This document shows positions 33,455 through 43,790 of a DNA stretch of 64,000 nt, piece after piece (position 1 is the first letter of the stretch; each line of letters begins with the position of its first letter). This DNA comes from Lepeophtheirus salmonis. Lineage: Eukaryota > Arthropoda > Copepoda > Siphonostomatoida > Caligidae. The notes under the pieces are model-generated. The model did no database searches and was not told where the DNA came from. It worked only from the letters and a program-made list of their open reading frames with translations. The stretch is taken from positions 17,670,001 to 17,734,000 of the forward strand of contig NC_052136.2 of the NCBI RefSeq assembly GCF_016086655.4, given 5' to 3'. Position numbers and translations under genes: made by a program.

Positions 33455-34271
33455 CAGGTAGTGGGGATCAAATTGTTGCCAAAATATTTTTCTACAAAAA
33501 ACAACACAAAATATACATTTTTTAACTTTTTTATTGAAAATCAAAACTATGACGAGCATCTAGGACCATCTCATTGTCCATGTTGCCGAATACCTCCTTG
33601 ATGGAGTCCATCAGGCTGGTCTTGGTGCTATGGGGATGTCTGTTGGTATGTCTCTCGACATAGCCCCAGACAAAATAGTCCAAAGGATTAAGGTCGGGAG
33701 AGTTAGGAGGCCACAAATCCTTGGTTACGACGTCATAACAGTTCTCGGTTAACCACTGCATGGAGATTTTGGACACATGGCAGGGGTGCTGAGTCCTGTT
33801 GCCACACCTAGGGCCGGTCTCCGGCCTCGCCATGGCCTTCATGGACCTGGTAGGGTCATCCTCAACCATCTTCTTCACCTTGTTGACAAAGTCGGTGTCC
33901 CTGACCTTCCTGTCGGCGCCCTCCTTCTTGGGTGCCCTCTTTATGGTGGCATCAACATCCCAGGTGTCCTGCAGCTTCTTACGGATACGCTGAACAGTCC
34001 GTAAATTCACTCCTAAGGTTGAAGCAATCGTTGAATTGGAGATTTCACTTCAATTATTAACCAATGCCATGACTACGGCGGACCTCGAAAGCTCTTCGTT
34101 CCACTTATAGCTCTTTATCTCCTCATATGATGACGGCATGATGCTAACTGAACTACGCATCGTCAGCTGACGAGAATAGTTTTCCTATTTAGTAACCGAT
34201 TTTTTATTTGATAACGTCGTCTTCAAGTTATCAAGGTTTAAAGTAGGCAACAATTTGATCCCCACTCCCTG
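33455..34271 (-). mobile_element. Mariner-like element (copy C), internal deletion derivative
   Basis: Both ends are intact: CAGGTAGTGGGGATCAAATT on the left and its inverted counterpart ending CCCCACTCCCTG on the right, matching over about 26 bases. TA flanks each end (33453-33454 and 34272-34273). At 817 bp it lacks roughly 500 bp compared with copy B. The deletion joins the end of the helix-turn-helix region directly to the third catalytic block. Such elements can be moved by a related active transposase but encode none. Confidence 0.92.
33531..34139 (-). pseudogene. Deleted mariner-like transposase
   Basis: From ATG at 34139: MPSSYEEIKSYKWNEELSR, a TGA near 34055, then VNLRTVQRIRKKLQDTW, the linker KRAPKKEGADRKVRD and MKAMAR. 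There the deletion joins to PETGPRCGNRTQHPCHV. The C-terminal part is well kept, with the third catalytic aspartate in PDLNPLDYFVWGYVERH and a tail ending RHSFDFQ and TAA at 33531. The first two catalytic aspartates are gone. Close identity to copy A over the N-terminus shows a fairly recent common source. Confidence 0.92.
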
Positions 34272-34273
34272 TA

Positions 34274-34934
34274 GTATTCTAGGATAGAGATTCTATTACG
34301 CCCCAATTAAGAGAAATCATATTTTTTTCCAAAAAAGAAGGCATTGATTAATAATAATTTAAGAATAATAAGTTTAAAGATGTGATTAAATCCTTGATTA
34401 TTTTTTCTTTCAATTTTTTATGTTTCATGTTTTATTTATAATTAAACGTTTTGATTTGGTCTACATTATTTAAAATATAGATTTATTTTCAAGTGTATTT
34501 TTAAAAAGTGCAACTTATTCTCCAAACACTTGATATTTCATAAATATACTTCAAAAAGTATCCAGACTGGATGTAAAGAGATTACGTGTCTATAAAAAAT
34601 AATAAAGTAACTACAACCTGGATTTCGAGTCTCCTTTCTATTACTTTTTAGAGGAAAGAAAGATTGAGAGATACAATAAATATTCATACATGCTAATGTG
34701 GTCTGTCGACACAAAAGCAAGTTTGAATTATTCCCTCAAAATTACTTTTGTATTCTTTAATTAATTATAGTAAATTTTTTCAACAATTTATTAATGGTTG
34801 AAGGTGCCGCAAATTGTATCACATATGTATGGGACTAATTACAAATTATGTTCAAATTCAATTTTTACGTTTGGTGGAGTTAAAAAAAGTATATATCAAT
34901 AAGAAATAAGAATTTAAGTAGTGTATATTAGTGA
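34274..34934. other. AT-rich stretch, nothing recognised
   Basis: No gene or repeat boundary is supported. Confidence 0.4.
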
Positions 34935-35090
34935 TTACGGGAGGCTTGGTTTTTGGAACTTTTTTGAAAAAAAAAAATTGAAAAATTATTTTTTTTTTGG
35001 AGAAAAATTTTCAAAAATTAAATTTAAAATGGGATATTTTAAAAGTTTACAACTATTCACAAAAAATTAAATTTTTTGAAAAAATCTAGA
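34935..35090. repeat. AT-rich minisatellite block
   Basis: Same family as 32340-32610 and 52305-52605. It opens GGCTTGGTTTTTGGAAC and contains CTATTCACAAAAAATTAAA. Confidence 0.6.
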
Positions 35091-35099
35091 ATGGAATCG

Positions 35100-35310
35100 C
35101 CCTAGCTCAATGTGTTTTGGATAAATTATTATTTTTGACTCAATGTGTGTAGGTTTGCGCCCAAGTGATTCCTAGAGAAGGAAATATACTTTATGTATAT
35201 GGACTTCACACAAGATTCCTAGGTTTTTTGGAGTAATTGCAATACTGTAATGTTTCTTATACTTAATCAGTGCAACTCCATCTAACCAATTAAAGGAACA
35301 TAAAAAAAAT
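35100..35310 (+). repeat. About 200-bp dispersed repeat (pair with 59940-60165)
   Basis: Strong same-orientation match to 59940-60165, through ATTCCTAGA, AAATATACTTTATGTA, ATGGACTTCA, AGATTCCTAGG, CTTAATCAGTGCAACTC and CTAACCAATTAAAGGAACAT, ending in an A-rich run. The A-rich 3' end would suit a SINE, but no clear polymerase III box was found. Confidence 0.8.
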
Positions 35311-36654
35311 CTCCAACTGTTCAAAAAAAAAAAAAAAAAAAAAATTAGTTAGCAAAAAATATCATTGGTATCTTCCAAGCCATTTTGGAAGAGTTTTTAC
35401 CAGTTGTAAACATTTTGAGCATATTTTTCCTTGCTCCATAATATGTATTATTTAATAAATAAGTTATGCTCTACCTATGTACCCATTTTCAACTTTGAGA
35501 ACCTGTTACTTCAGAAATATCTGCATCGCTTAAAAACTGTTCGACTAGCATCAACCTAATTTTAAAGGAAAAACTATGGAGTAAAAGATTGTGTAAGAAA
35601 ATCCTTAACGATATTGAGTACAAAAAAACCCGCCATAGGAATAAATCATCTCTAGGGCATTATCCTATAAGGACAACCAACCCTTTTTCCTATGTTCAAA
35701 AATATACTTTAATAAAACGAAAATATATACATCCAACAGATGGTTTGTAGCCTCAATTAGATTCACAACATTAATGAAACTATTTTAATAATATTTATAT
35801 TTTTTGATAATTTCCTCTTACATATATGCAGCCTATATATATGTTCAATATAAGAAATATGCCAAACAGATGATTACTTTTTTATATCTAACTTTTTACT
35901 TCGGAAAATACGTAGCTAAAGTCTAATAAAAAGTTCCAAAAAAATTCACATTATCTTTTTTTTTCTTATTATTCAAGTACTTATTCCACGATATACAAAC
36001 ATACATTGAATGGATAAATATGAATTTTATACCACAAAAAAAAATTAAGCAAAGTGTACAAATGAGTGTTCTTGTTTGAAAAGATAGAAATTGTTACGAT
36101 GAGTGCTTTAACCCTCGTTGTGGACGAAATAGATAATTTTTGGGTAGAAAAACCTATAAATTGGCGGATTGTTTTAATTAAGTAATTTTAAAATTTTGAA
36201 ACTTCTAAGAATTTGTCTCTCAGCCTCGACTTCCACAAAAACTTGTATTTTTTTGTTACCGAGTAAAGTAATCTTAAACACGGTATCACATCAGTAATAA
36301 GCTTTATAATGGCAAATTTATTCACCTACTCGATTTTTATTTAAAAATGGAAAAACATTATTACATATATTTTCAACAATCATTAATGCAATATATTTAC
36401 AGTGAATTTCTATATAACTAACTACCTATAAAGTATTTTTGTAAAAGCAATTACGTACTATTCATAAATAGAGTAATGTATTAATTTTATAAATTTTCCA
36501 TTAAATATAACAAAAATAAAAAAAATATATTCCATAAGTATTCACATGAATTAGCATAAATCATAAAAAATTAATTACCAGATTTGAAGTGTGAATTATA
36601 TTCATACTTTTAAATCTTTGAAGATTGTTCATAATTGACTATAGTACCTAAATG
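35311..36654. other. AT-rich stretch with a poly(A) tract
   Basis: A run of about 23 A lies near 35322-35344, just after the preceding repeat. No gene is supported. Confidence 0.45.
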
Positions 36655-36875
36655 GTACTAGGAAAACTTCCATGACGAAAATTGCTAATGGAAAATTACC
36701 CTGAAGAAAATTGCCATAGAGGAAAATTACAAGTTGGGAAAATTGCCGGGAAGAAAATTGCCTGTATTTTCTTCAAACTCTATGATGAATAATAACACAT
36801 TATCAATTCGCTTAATATTAATTATGACAAAAATCTGAGCATATTTGTTTTTGTATCCTCAAAGATGTACCTTCT
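36655..36875 (+). repeat. Element with GAAAATTGCC subrepeats, copy 1
   Basis: It opens GGTACTAGGAAAACTTCC and then carries six GAAAATT units starting at 36677, 36691, 36706, 36722, 36738 and 36753, a 14-16 base period. The unique part (TTCAAACT, ATTCGCTTAATATTA) continues to about 36870. The reverse complement of 47460-47630 matches this whole layout. Confidence 0.8.
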
Positions 36876-37030
36876 TCCACTGTGAGTAATATTATAAAAT
36901 TAGATTTACCATAAAATTTTTTAAATTTAATCCAATTTTCTAAACAAAGGATCGAGAGGATTGTTAAGAAGGGGGGCGCGTAGATTCTAGGGCCTCTTAA
37001 AATATGGTTGAATACCCTTGGTCCCCGGAT

Positions 37031-37225
37031 TGTCCCAGGGGAGTCTGGGATTGATAAAATCTACCGCCAATACATCCAAGGAATCCCTCTAAAACCAAAA
37101 AATAGTTCCAACCCCTTGGGGTGTGCAAGGTCCTTGGAGGTACCCCTGGCTCCTTAAAAATACGCCAAAGCAACAAATACATCCAAGGACCTCTCGAATA
37201 CCAATAATTAGTTTAAGTTCTCGGT
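37031..37225. repeat. Left terminal inverted repeat of the MULE
   Basis: Two 107-bp subrepeats, inverted relative to 40340-40532. Open frames over it are not genes. Confidence 0.8.
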
Positions 37226-37677
37226 TTGCAAATAAAAGACCGCGTTTTTTCTTTGTTTTTTAAACCATTTAACTCTTTTTTCTTATGGATGCTACGTTAC
37301 ATGCAAATAAGATAATTTGTATTGCAATAGTCATATCAGTTGTTGTTTTTTTCTTTAATATAGTAATGGGTACACTCAATTTTAAATTACTTATTATTTC
37401 TTTCTTTTTGGTAAGGTTTGAGTACCTAACTGATTTCTGTTATAAATAATTTATCTAATCCTTTGAGTAAACGGCAAGTAAAATAGAATTTTAATAATTA
37501 TAATTTTGTTTAAACAAATTTCTATATTTTATAAATTCCTATAGAAATAACACAATCAATTTCTTACAATAATTTTGAAAGACCTAAAACACATACAAAT
37601 TATATGATAAATATTTTAGGTACAAAATTTTATAATCATATTGGTCATATTTTCTAACAATATTGAGAATACACTTA

Positions 37678-38618
37678 TCTTCTGTATATATATAAAAGAG
37701 AGATTTTGTTTGTTTTGAGTGCAGATGTCCTTTATACATTCTCACCCTATTTAATCTAGGAAGCTAAAAAAAATTACATGGGACCCTCTTGCTTGGACAT
37801 GCTACAATGGGGGTTTCGCTTTTTGTGGAGGTTATATAAAAGGGGCTTATGCCATATCCAAAACCCAGAAACCATTTTTTTTACTATACTAATTAATACG
37901 TTTTCTAAATTTATTCCAAATCAAAAAAGTTATGGGGCAAAAAAGAAATCGGTGGAAATTGCAATTTTGTTTATTTCAGGTGAAAAAAATGAACTTCCAA
38001 TGGAATATGGGATTAGTAAATGGAATACAGCTTTTCGAAATCAGGAGATTCGTTTGGATATAAAAATTGATGTTTAACTGAAATATCTGTCATTTTCTGA
38101 ATAATTTGTCAATTTTTTCTCTCTTTTTTTTCCATTTGTTCATCAAACGTTAATTTTCCGTTTTTTAAGAAAAAATGACACAAGACGATGCTTTTGTGCA
38201 AATAAATGCTTACTCAATAATCTTGAAAGGAGTATTATCGATTTCCGGAACATTTTATTACATAATTTTTGTATTATTGGCAAAATCTACCGGTTATCGA
38301 GCGTTATTTTTTCGACAACATTATTCTTCATAATTTTATGTTTTTTGCAAGTACAAAAAAATATTAGTAGGTTTGTGTTTCTTTTACAATTCCAATTAAT
38401 GCTTTTAATTTATTTAGTTTTGCAAAATTTGTGCTAAAAAGTTTTTGCAATTTTCTTCGCAAATTTTGATTTGGGAACAACGAAACATTCATATTATAAC
38501 TACATATTAGTATATAGAAGTATTATCTGAATTTTTTTTTCTCAATAATTTGATCCTTTTCAATGTGATTTCCATCTCCCTCCGTAGCCCGAGCAAGGCC
38601 GGGTAACCCTTCGCTAGT
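37678..38618 (+). mobile_element. Non-autonomous Helitron inserted in the MULE
   Basis: The 5' end TCTTCTGTATATATATAAAA follows an A and matches the TC-start, TATATATAAAAGAGA style of animal Helitrons. The 3' end has a GC hairpin (CCCG at 38588-38591 with CGGG at 38600-38603) about 11 bases before a terminal CTAGT, followed by T. This gives the A|T insertion site, subterminal hairpin and CTRR-like end expected for rolling-circle elements. There are no terminal inverted repeats and no Rep/helicase. Two small plus-strand frames (37778-38077, MGPSCLDMLQWGFRFLW; and 38175-38333, MTQDDAFVQINAYS) are of unknown origin and could be captured sequence. Confidence 0.85.
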
Positions 38619-38708
38619 TAATTTATATTTTTATTATTTTGTTGAAATATATATTACCTCTATTGTGTTGAATAAGCTGCAATCTGCACATGAATTCTTC
38701 TTTTTTTA
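38619..38708. other. MULE sequence between Helitron and transposase remnant
   Basis: Short AT-rich spacer on the MULE side of the Helitron insertion. Confidence 0.4.
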
Positions 38709-39003
38709 AATGCTTCAATTAGATGCCAAGATTAGGATGTGAAGATGCAACACACTTATTAAATTGCATTATGGAATCTTTCTACCCCATTGTTCCTCCT
38801 GGTCTAACAATTTTTTGTTAGCTCAAACACATTCCATAATTTGATGTGGTATCCTGGTGTATCTCTTCGCATGTTGTTTTTTCTTCATCTTAATTTTCCA
38901 ATATACGTCTATTCGAAATATGCAATAAATTCAATGGGGATTATTTAATCTTCAGTTAGTTCTTCAAATATATCGATCACATTATTTTTTAGTGGAAATG
39001 TGA
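38709..39003 (-). pseudogene. MULE transposase, C-terminal fragment
   Basis: Reading the minus strand: NVIDIFEELTED, then stop, IIPIEFIAYFE, then stop, TYIGKLR, then stop, RKNNMRRDTPGYHIKLWNVF and ELTKNC, then stop, TRRNNGVERFHNAF. Two small shifts then lead through NKCVASSHPNL to WHLIEAFKK. The combination LWNVYxLT, RTNNxVExxHxxF, SHPxLW and IEALKK is the conserved C-terminal region of Mutator-like transposases of animals. Four in-frame stops and two frameshifts make it dead. The catalytic DDE core should lie at higher coordinates but is not recognisable in the AT-rich sequence there. Confidence 0.8.
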
Positions 39004-39887
39004 TAGAAGAAACTTATTTCATTTTTAAACTGAAATCACATTTTCTATGATAACGTTGTTGTTTATACCCAAGATCGATAATTTTTTTGTGTACATATAT
39101 TTTGAGAGAAAAGAAAAAAAAAACAAAACACATTCAATTCACAATTAGGAAAGATAATCTGACGTGCATTGATTGGGGGAATTTCAAAATCAGCTAAAAC
39201 AGAATCAGGAGATTCTGAAAATATTATAAATGGATAAAATATTAAATATATATCTTATGCTATACTTAGTAGGATTATTGGGATAGAAAAGGTTTTGAAC
39301 GATTGCGTGAATTGTAACGACTTGATAGATGTGTCTGGTGTAATTTTATAAGTACCATATACTGCCCATTTTTTTTACATTTTACAACATATAGTTTTCA
39401 ATTCATCACCACTTGTCACCTCATGATAGTGTTCATAGATAAATTTATAAATTGTGACAATTTTTATGTATGAATTAGTACGAACTCATGCCCAGCAATG
39501 TTTTAAATTTCTTCGTGAGCATCCCCCACCCAAAAAAAAAAAAAAATCCATTCGAATTATTGTCATTCTTGTGTTAAATGTATTACAATTCACCTATAAG
39601 CAACAAACTGTTTCTTTCTCTTTTGATTAACTTTGCTATTTTATAAATATAAGTAATAAAGTTATAGAGCAGCCAAAAGAAAACTGAATATTAATTTGCA
39701 TGATGCGTGGCAAATAAAAAGATAATTAATAACATAGTACCCAATTAATTAATGCGTCATACGTAAAAAAAAATAGAATGTTCAAATTGCACTCAAAAGT
39801 ACTTCGATGTATTTAATTTGATAGTAAATACATAGATAAATGCGTAGATCGTAAATCAAAGAAAAAATTCATTGATCAGATCACACT
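39004..39887. other. Decayed interior of the MULE
   Basis: Expected to hold the rest of the transposase. No recognisable motif remains. A poly(A) run lies at about 39532-39545. Confidence 0.4.
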
Positions 39888-40112
39888 GAAAAAATAAACA
39901 TTTAAGATATTATTTATGTTTATATTACAAACTATTCTGTTTATAAATTTATTATCACGAACTAGACTCACGTTCTTGGACTTTGTGGGGATAACATGAG
40001 CCACTGAGGTTGTAAAAGGACAGGTATTGAGGTAATGCCGGAGCCATCTTATGGATTGTACAAAATATAGAATACCGTCCTTACTCCACGAAAGGGCCTC
40101 ACGCTTTTAATC
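39888..40112 (-). pseudogene. Coding-like segment in the MULE, possible first exon
   Basis: Two overlapping minus-strand frames look protein-like. One is open for about 74 codons and includes REALSWSKDGILYFVQSIRW. The other starts ATG near 40056 in a good context and reads MAPALPQYLSFYNLSGSCYP then HKVQE. It reaches GTGAGT near 39978, a strong splice donor. The second would make a first coding exon with its donor. It lies close inside the right inverted end, where a Mutator-like transposase would begin, so it may be the element's own N-terminal exon or a captured host exon. Neither frame matches a family I know. Confidence 0.3.
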
Positions 40113-40339
40113 TTTAAAAAAATTGCATAATGACTATATTATATATACCATGAAGGAGGATTCAAAAAAATATCAATAATATGTACGTGCTGAATAATAT
40201 TACAGAAGTTTACCTTGAACTAACATAGTCTATAAGATTTTTTTTAAATTTAGCAAATATGAAACATGCACCTTGTTGATTCAGCCCATGACACTTGGTC
40301 TTTAATACTACCAAGACTTCCACGCCCAACCAACCGGAG

Positions 40340-40532
40340 GCCTTGAAACTATATTTTGTTATTAGAGGGGTTCCTTGGATGTATGTACTGCATTGGCGGT
40401 GGTTTTTAAGGATCCAGGGATACCCTCAAGTACCCCAGTCAACCCGAGGGCATTGAATTAGTTTGTCGTGTTAAGGGGTTTCTTGGATGAATTAGCGGTG
40501 ATTTTTATCAATCCCATACTACCCCCGGGACG
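40340..40532. repeat. Right terminal inverted repeat of the MULE
   Basis: Two 108-bp subrepeats, inverted relative to 37031-37225. Confidence 0.8.
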
Positions 40533-41482
40533 CTGAGTAATCCTAAAGCGGGGAGTATATTTCCGTACACGTAACTAAATATATTTAACCATTTAATTAT
40601 CATAACTTGATTTTTTACAACAAAAAATACATAAATTAAAATTACTTAATTATAATTTATAATTTTGCATTACAAAAATTAACAAATTTTGTAAATTTAG
40701 AGAGGAAAAATAATCCAAATTGCTCACAACACAAATCAAATTTCATGTCTAGAGTAGGATAAAATATATGATATAATCGTTAAAAAATTGTAATATAAAC
40801 TTAACTATTTGTTAAAGGGCTATCAGCATTTTAATGCAAGTTTCTAGGTAATGGGAAATTGTAGATTATTTTATAGTTGTTCATGTATGTAAATGTTTAA
40901 TCACTAAAAAATATATCAAAAGTATCTTGGTATTAATTTAAAAAATAAAATCCTATATATTACCCATTTCGGATCACGTAGAGTCAGTTATTTTGAATAA
41001 TACATGAAAATGAGCAAAAACAGCTGCAAGTAAAATACTCTATTTATTTGAAAAAAGCTTATTGTGAGTTAGATGACTAGTTTATAAACATTTTATAAAA
41101 GATGATAATCTTTCCAATAATTGTATGTTGATTTAAGACGCAAGCTTTTCTTTTGTTGGGTTCATTTTTTTATGAAAATGAAATTTTTATTCCCTCCTGT
41201 ACTTTTGGTCTTATCCTTCAAGGGTCGAGACCAAACTAAGGCAAATAATTTCAAGGGCTGAGACCAAGATCTTCAAAAGTTAGTCTCTAGACATCAAAAA
41301 TGATCTCAATAACTACTTAATCTATTACATATTAGTTATTAGATATTCAGATCCTATTAAGTACAGGCTTGATCTTATCTTGTGGTACACATTTTATATT
41401 TTTTAAGATTAAAATTTAAACAAGAGGTTTCGTGGTCATATTATTTGACAATCTCATCTTAAATTAAGCCTCGGCATAACTT
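40533..41482. other. AT-rich stretch, nothing recognised
   Basis: A GC-richer patch at about 41205-41290 repeats GAGACCAA words but has no clear ends. Confidence 0.4.
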
Positions 41483-42262
41483 TTATTCAATATATGAGCC
41501 CTCAGCTCTAATAATTATCTCAATACGAGTCCTAAATTCCTTGCAGACCCTAACTATGTAGTCTGACTCAAGCTGGGCCTACTCCTTCTTGAGGGAAGCC
41601 TCTAGAGAAGTGGTTCTTAACCTGAGTTCAATTTAATCATAGGGTTCGTTGAGTCAGAATGATGGGATCGGCTTACTTCAAAACACACATGATTTGAGAT
41701 AAAACACTCCACTTGACCAATTAAGACGGGTTCGCTGAATATTTGTATGAAACATGTGGGATTAAGTACCTACAACAAGATTAAGAAACAGTGCTCTAGA
41801 GACTAGACACTCCTGAGAGGATTAGCACACACTCTCTCCTCCAGAAAGTTTTCCTTGGCTTTAGACGCGTGATGACACAAAGCTCCGTCTTGAGTGATGT
41901 TGTCCCCGAACTTTTTTATGTCCCAATCGTTGTATTTTCTTAACCAGAAGTTCGATGTAAGCATCTGTATTAAGCCGCTTCTTCCTCTCCACAAAAATGG
42001 GAGGCACACTCCACAACGCCCAAAACGATGGTTATGGCTGGATTTCTGTTCTGTAGACATGGTTCACTGAAACTGAGACATTGTCTTGATGTTTGGTTGT
42101 GAAGTAGCGGGTGTTCTGCTTATTCACAGTGGCATCAATAGTAAAAAAAAATTCATCAGAAAATACCAAAACTTTGCCCCTTTTTTTTAGCGTTCGTTTT
42201 GAGAAAAATTAAAATCTTATTTACTCTTTTCCACCGTCTCAGCTTGCTCTGTTCAGTCATAA
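41483..42262 (-). pseudogene. Mariner-like transposase remnant interrupted by a miniature element
   Basis: Minus strand in order: TEQSKLRRWKRVNKILIFL, then KVLVFSDEFFFTIDATVNKQ (first catalytic aspartate, near 42165), NTRYFTTKHQDNVSVSVN, a frame change, then GDNITQDGALCHHASKAKEN (second aspartate, near 41880). The frame jumps from KENFLEE to RVCANPLRSV, losing the segment that normally carries the third aspartate (PDLNPLDYxVW). The tail resumes after the nested element as ASLKKE, stop, AQLESDYIVRVCKEFRTRIE and ends SYIE with TAA at 41483-41485. The fragment at 62513-62720 appears to be the same or a close family and retains the segment missing here. Confidence 0.88.
41608..41793. mobile_element. 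186-bp hAT miniature element inside the mariner
   Basis: Flanked by a perfect 8-bp duplication CTCTAGAG (41600-41607 and 41794-41801). The left end AAGTGGTTCTTAACCT and the inverted right end CACTGTTTCTTAATCT match imperfectly over 16 bases, in the CAGTGGTTCTTAA style of hAT elements. Removing it restores continuity of the mariner tail. Confidence 0.9.
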
Positions 42263-43157
42263 GATGTCTTGTTGTTCCCATAAATTTAATTCAGGATTAA
42301 AGGAATATTTGTGTACCACTAGATAGGATCAACTTGTATTGCTTTGTGTACTTTTAAGACGCTTTGAGGTCTGAAGCTCCCACTATTTGCAACATGCATG
42401 CATATATTTTTTTTATTCAACTTTTTTTAACTCTACAGCGTGAGAGAGCATAGTATTGTGTATAATACCGTCCATAAACCTCCTGTCAAAAACCCCGGGA
42501 AGATGTATCCCCCCCCCCCAGCTATGTACATCCATAGATTACCTTATATTTAGAGAGTGCATGCAGTCCCTTAGTCAAACCTAGAGTAGTGTGGGCTAAT
42601 GAGAGTATTTTTGCGTATGGAGGCCTTGACCCAATAAATTGTGTAAATTCTCCTAATATTTTATGTTTATATGTTAGTATTACATGTCTTGACTATAAAT
42701 TTCCCGTAGGCAGCATTTATTTGTAGTTGAAAAATTGCACTTTAAGAAAAAAAAGTCAAAAGGATGTACACAGCTTTTCACTGCATAACTAAAAAAGTTG
42801 CTAACTTTTGAAAAAAACATAAAAGTTTTTTTTTGTTTTTTTAACTAATACCTACATTTTGTTACAAAAATTAATTATGTTTAAGCATAACGTATTGTTT
42901 GGAAGTGCCATATATAAATCTAATTTTACTTATATTAGCCCCGTTGGAAACCACGTTAGATAAATTAATTTTTGAAGAATCTAATTTAGATAAGAAAAAA
43001 TACTAATAGATACTGAAACTTTGGTGAACAGTAACTTCGTATAAAACATAATCGTTTATTCGTATAAACATTTTCGTATAAAACCATTTCCTACAAATCT
43101 ATGAGGAAACGGGGGATAGACTTTATTAGTTATTTATAACTATATAACGATTATAAC
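42263..43157. other. Mostly AT-rich, with a poly(C) run
   Basis: A run of 11 C lies at 42509-42519, near CCCCGGG. No gene is supported. Confidence 0.45.
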
Positions 43158-43790
43158 TCCATAATATTGGAGGTGTTTTCGGGAACCGTTGATATTTGAA
43201 GAAACTACGAAGAGTTACAATCCCCCAATTGTACCCCGAATTTTGGGGGTGTTTTTTGGGTACCACAGGGTCCAAAAATAGGATGTAACTTACCACCAAA
43301 ACTTTTTTTTTTAAAAACAGCTAACAGTCCCTCACAACCCTGCCCCCCCAATTGTACCCCAAATGTTGGGAGTGTTTTTGAGTACCGCTGGGTCTGAAAC
43401 AGGATACAACCAACCACCGATACTTGAAGAAACTAATCAGAGCCCCTTACAATCCCCCGAATGTCTGGTGGTGTTTTTAGGTACCACCGGGTCCCAAAAC
43501 GGGATGCAACCCATCATTTATACTTTTGATTTCTTATTGGGTTAAAATTATAATCTGCTATATGTTACTCCTATATGTTTGGGGTACAATTGGAGGTGTG
43601 TGAGGGGCTCTTAGTAGTTTCTTCAAGTATCCTCGGTGGGTTGTATCCCGTTTTGGGAAGTACTTGAAAATACCCCCAACATTCGGAGTACAATCGGGGG
43701 GCTGTAACTCTTCTTAGTTTCTTCAAATATCAACGGGGGTTGCATCCCATTTTAGGACCCAGCAGTACCCGAATACATCCCTAATATTTT
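43158..43790. repeat. Foldback array: tandem units in two inverted blocks
   Basis: The left block has about three units of 110-123 bp on the plus strand (AATTGTACCCC at 43227 and 43350, a variant at about 43459). Shared words are TTGGGGGTGTTTTT, GGTACC, GGGTCC, GGGATGCAACC and TTGAAGAAACTA. The right block (about 43575-43790) is the same unit in inverted order. A unique centre of about 55 bp lies near 43520-43575. The outer ends mirror each other (AATATTGGAGGTGTTTTCGGG against AATATTAGGGATGTATTCGGG). GC is far above the flanks. There is no coding potential; open frames across it come from repeat composition. Confidence 0.85.

Larger units (their letters stand above)
37031..40532 (-). mobile_element. 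Mutator-like element with subrepeat terminal inverted repeats
   Basis: The two ends are inverted copies of each other over about 195 bases. Each arm holds two subrepeats spaced 107-108 bases (marked by ATCCAAGG at 37074 and 37181, and CCTTGGAT at 40373 and 40481). Landmarks include GGGATTGATAAAA, ACCGCCAAT and CCTTGGATGTAT. Long inverted ends plus an internal MULE transposase remnant on the minus strand identify a Mutator-like element of about 3.5 kb. Outer boundaries near GTCCCAGGGG and CCCCCGGGAC are approximate, and no 9-bp target duplication could be fixed. A Helitron is inserted at 37678-38618. Confidence 0.8.

Noticed and set aside
36677..36763. CRISPR-like regular short repeats
   Set aside because: Repeats of about 8 bases at a 15-base period with no spacer structure, in a eukaryotic context and inside a dispersed element.
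36997..37182. 61-codon minus-strand frame over GC-rich sequence
   Set aside because: Lies within the MULE terminal subrepeats.
41205..41290. GAGACCAA-rich patch as a miniature element
   Set aside because: No inverted ends or target duplication could be found.
43205..43545. Open frames on both strands (70 and 60 codons)
   Set aside because: Produced by repeat units of the foldback array; they start and stop with unit boundaries.
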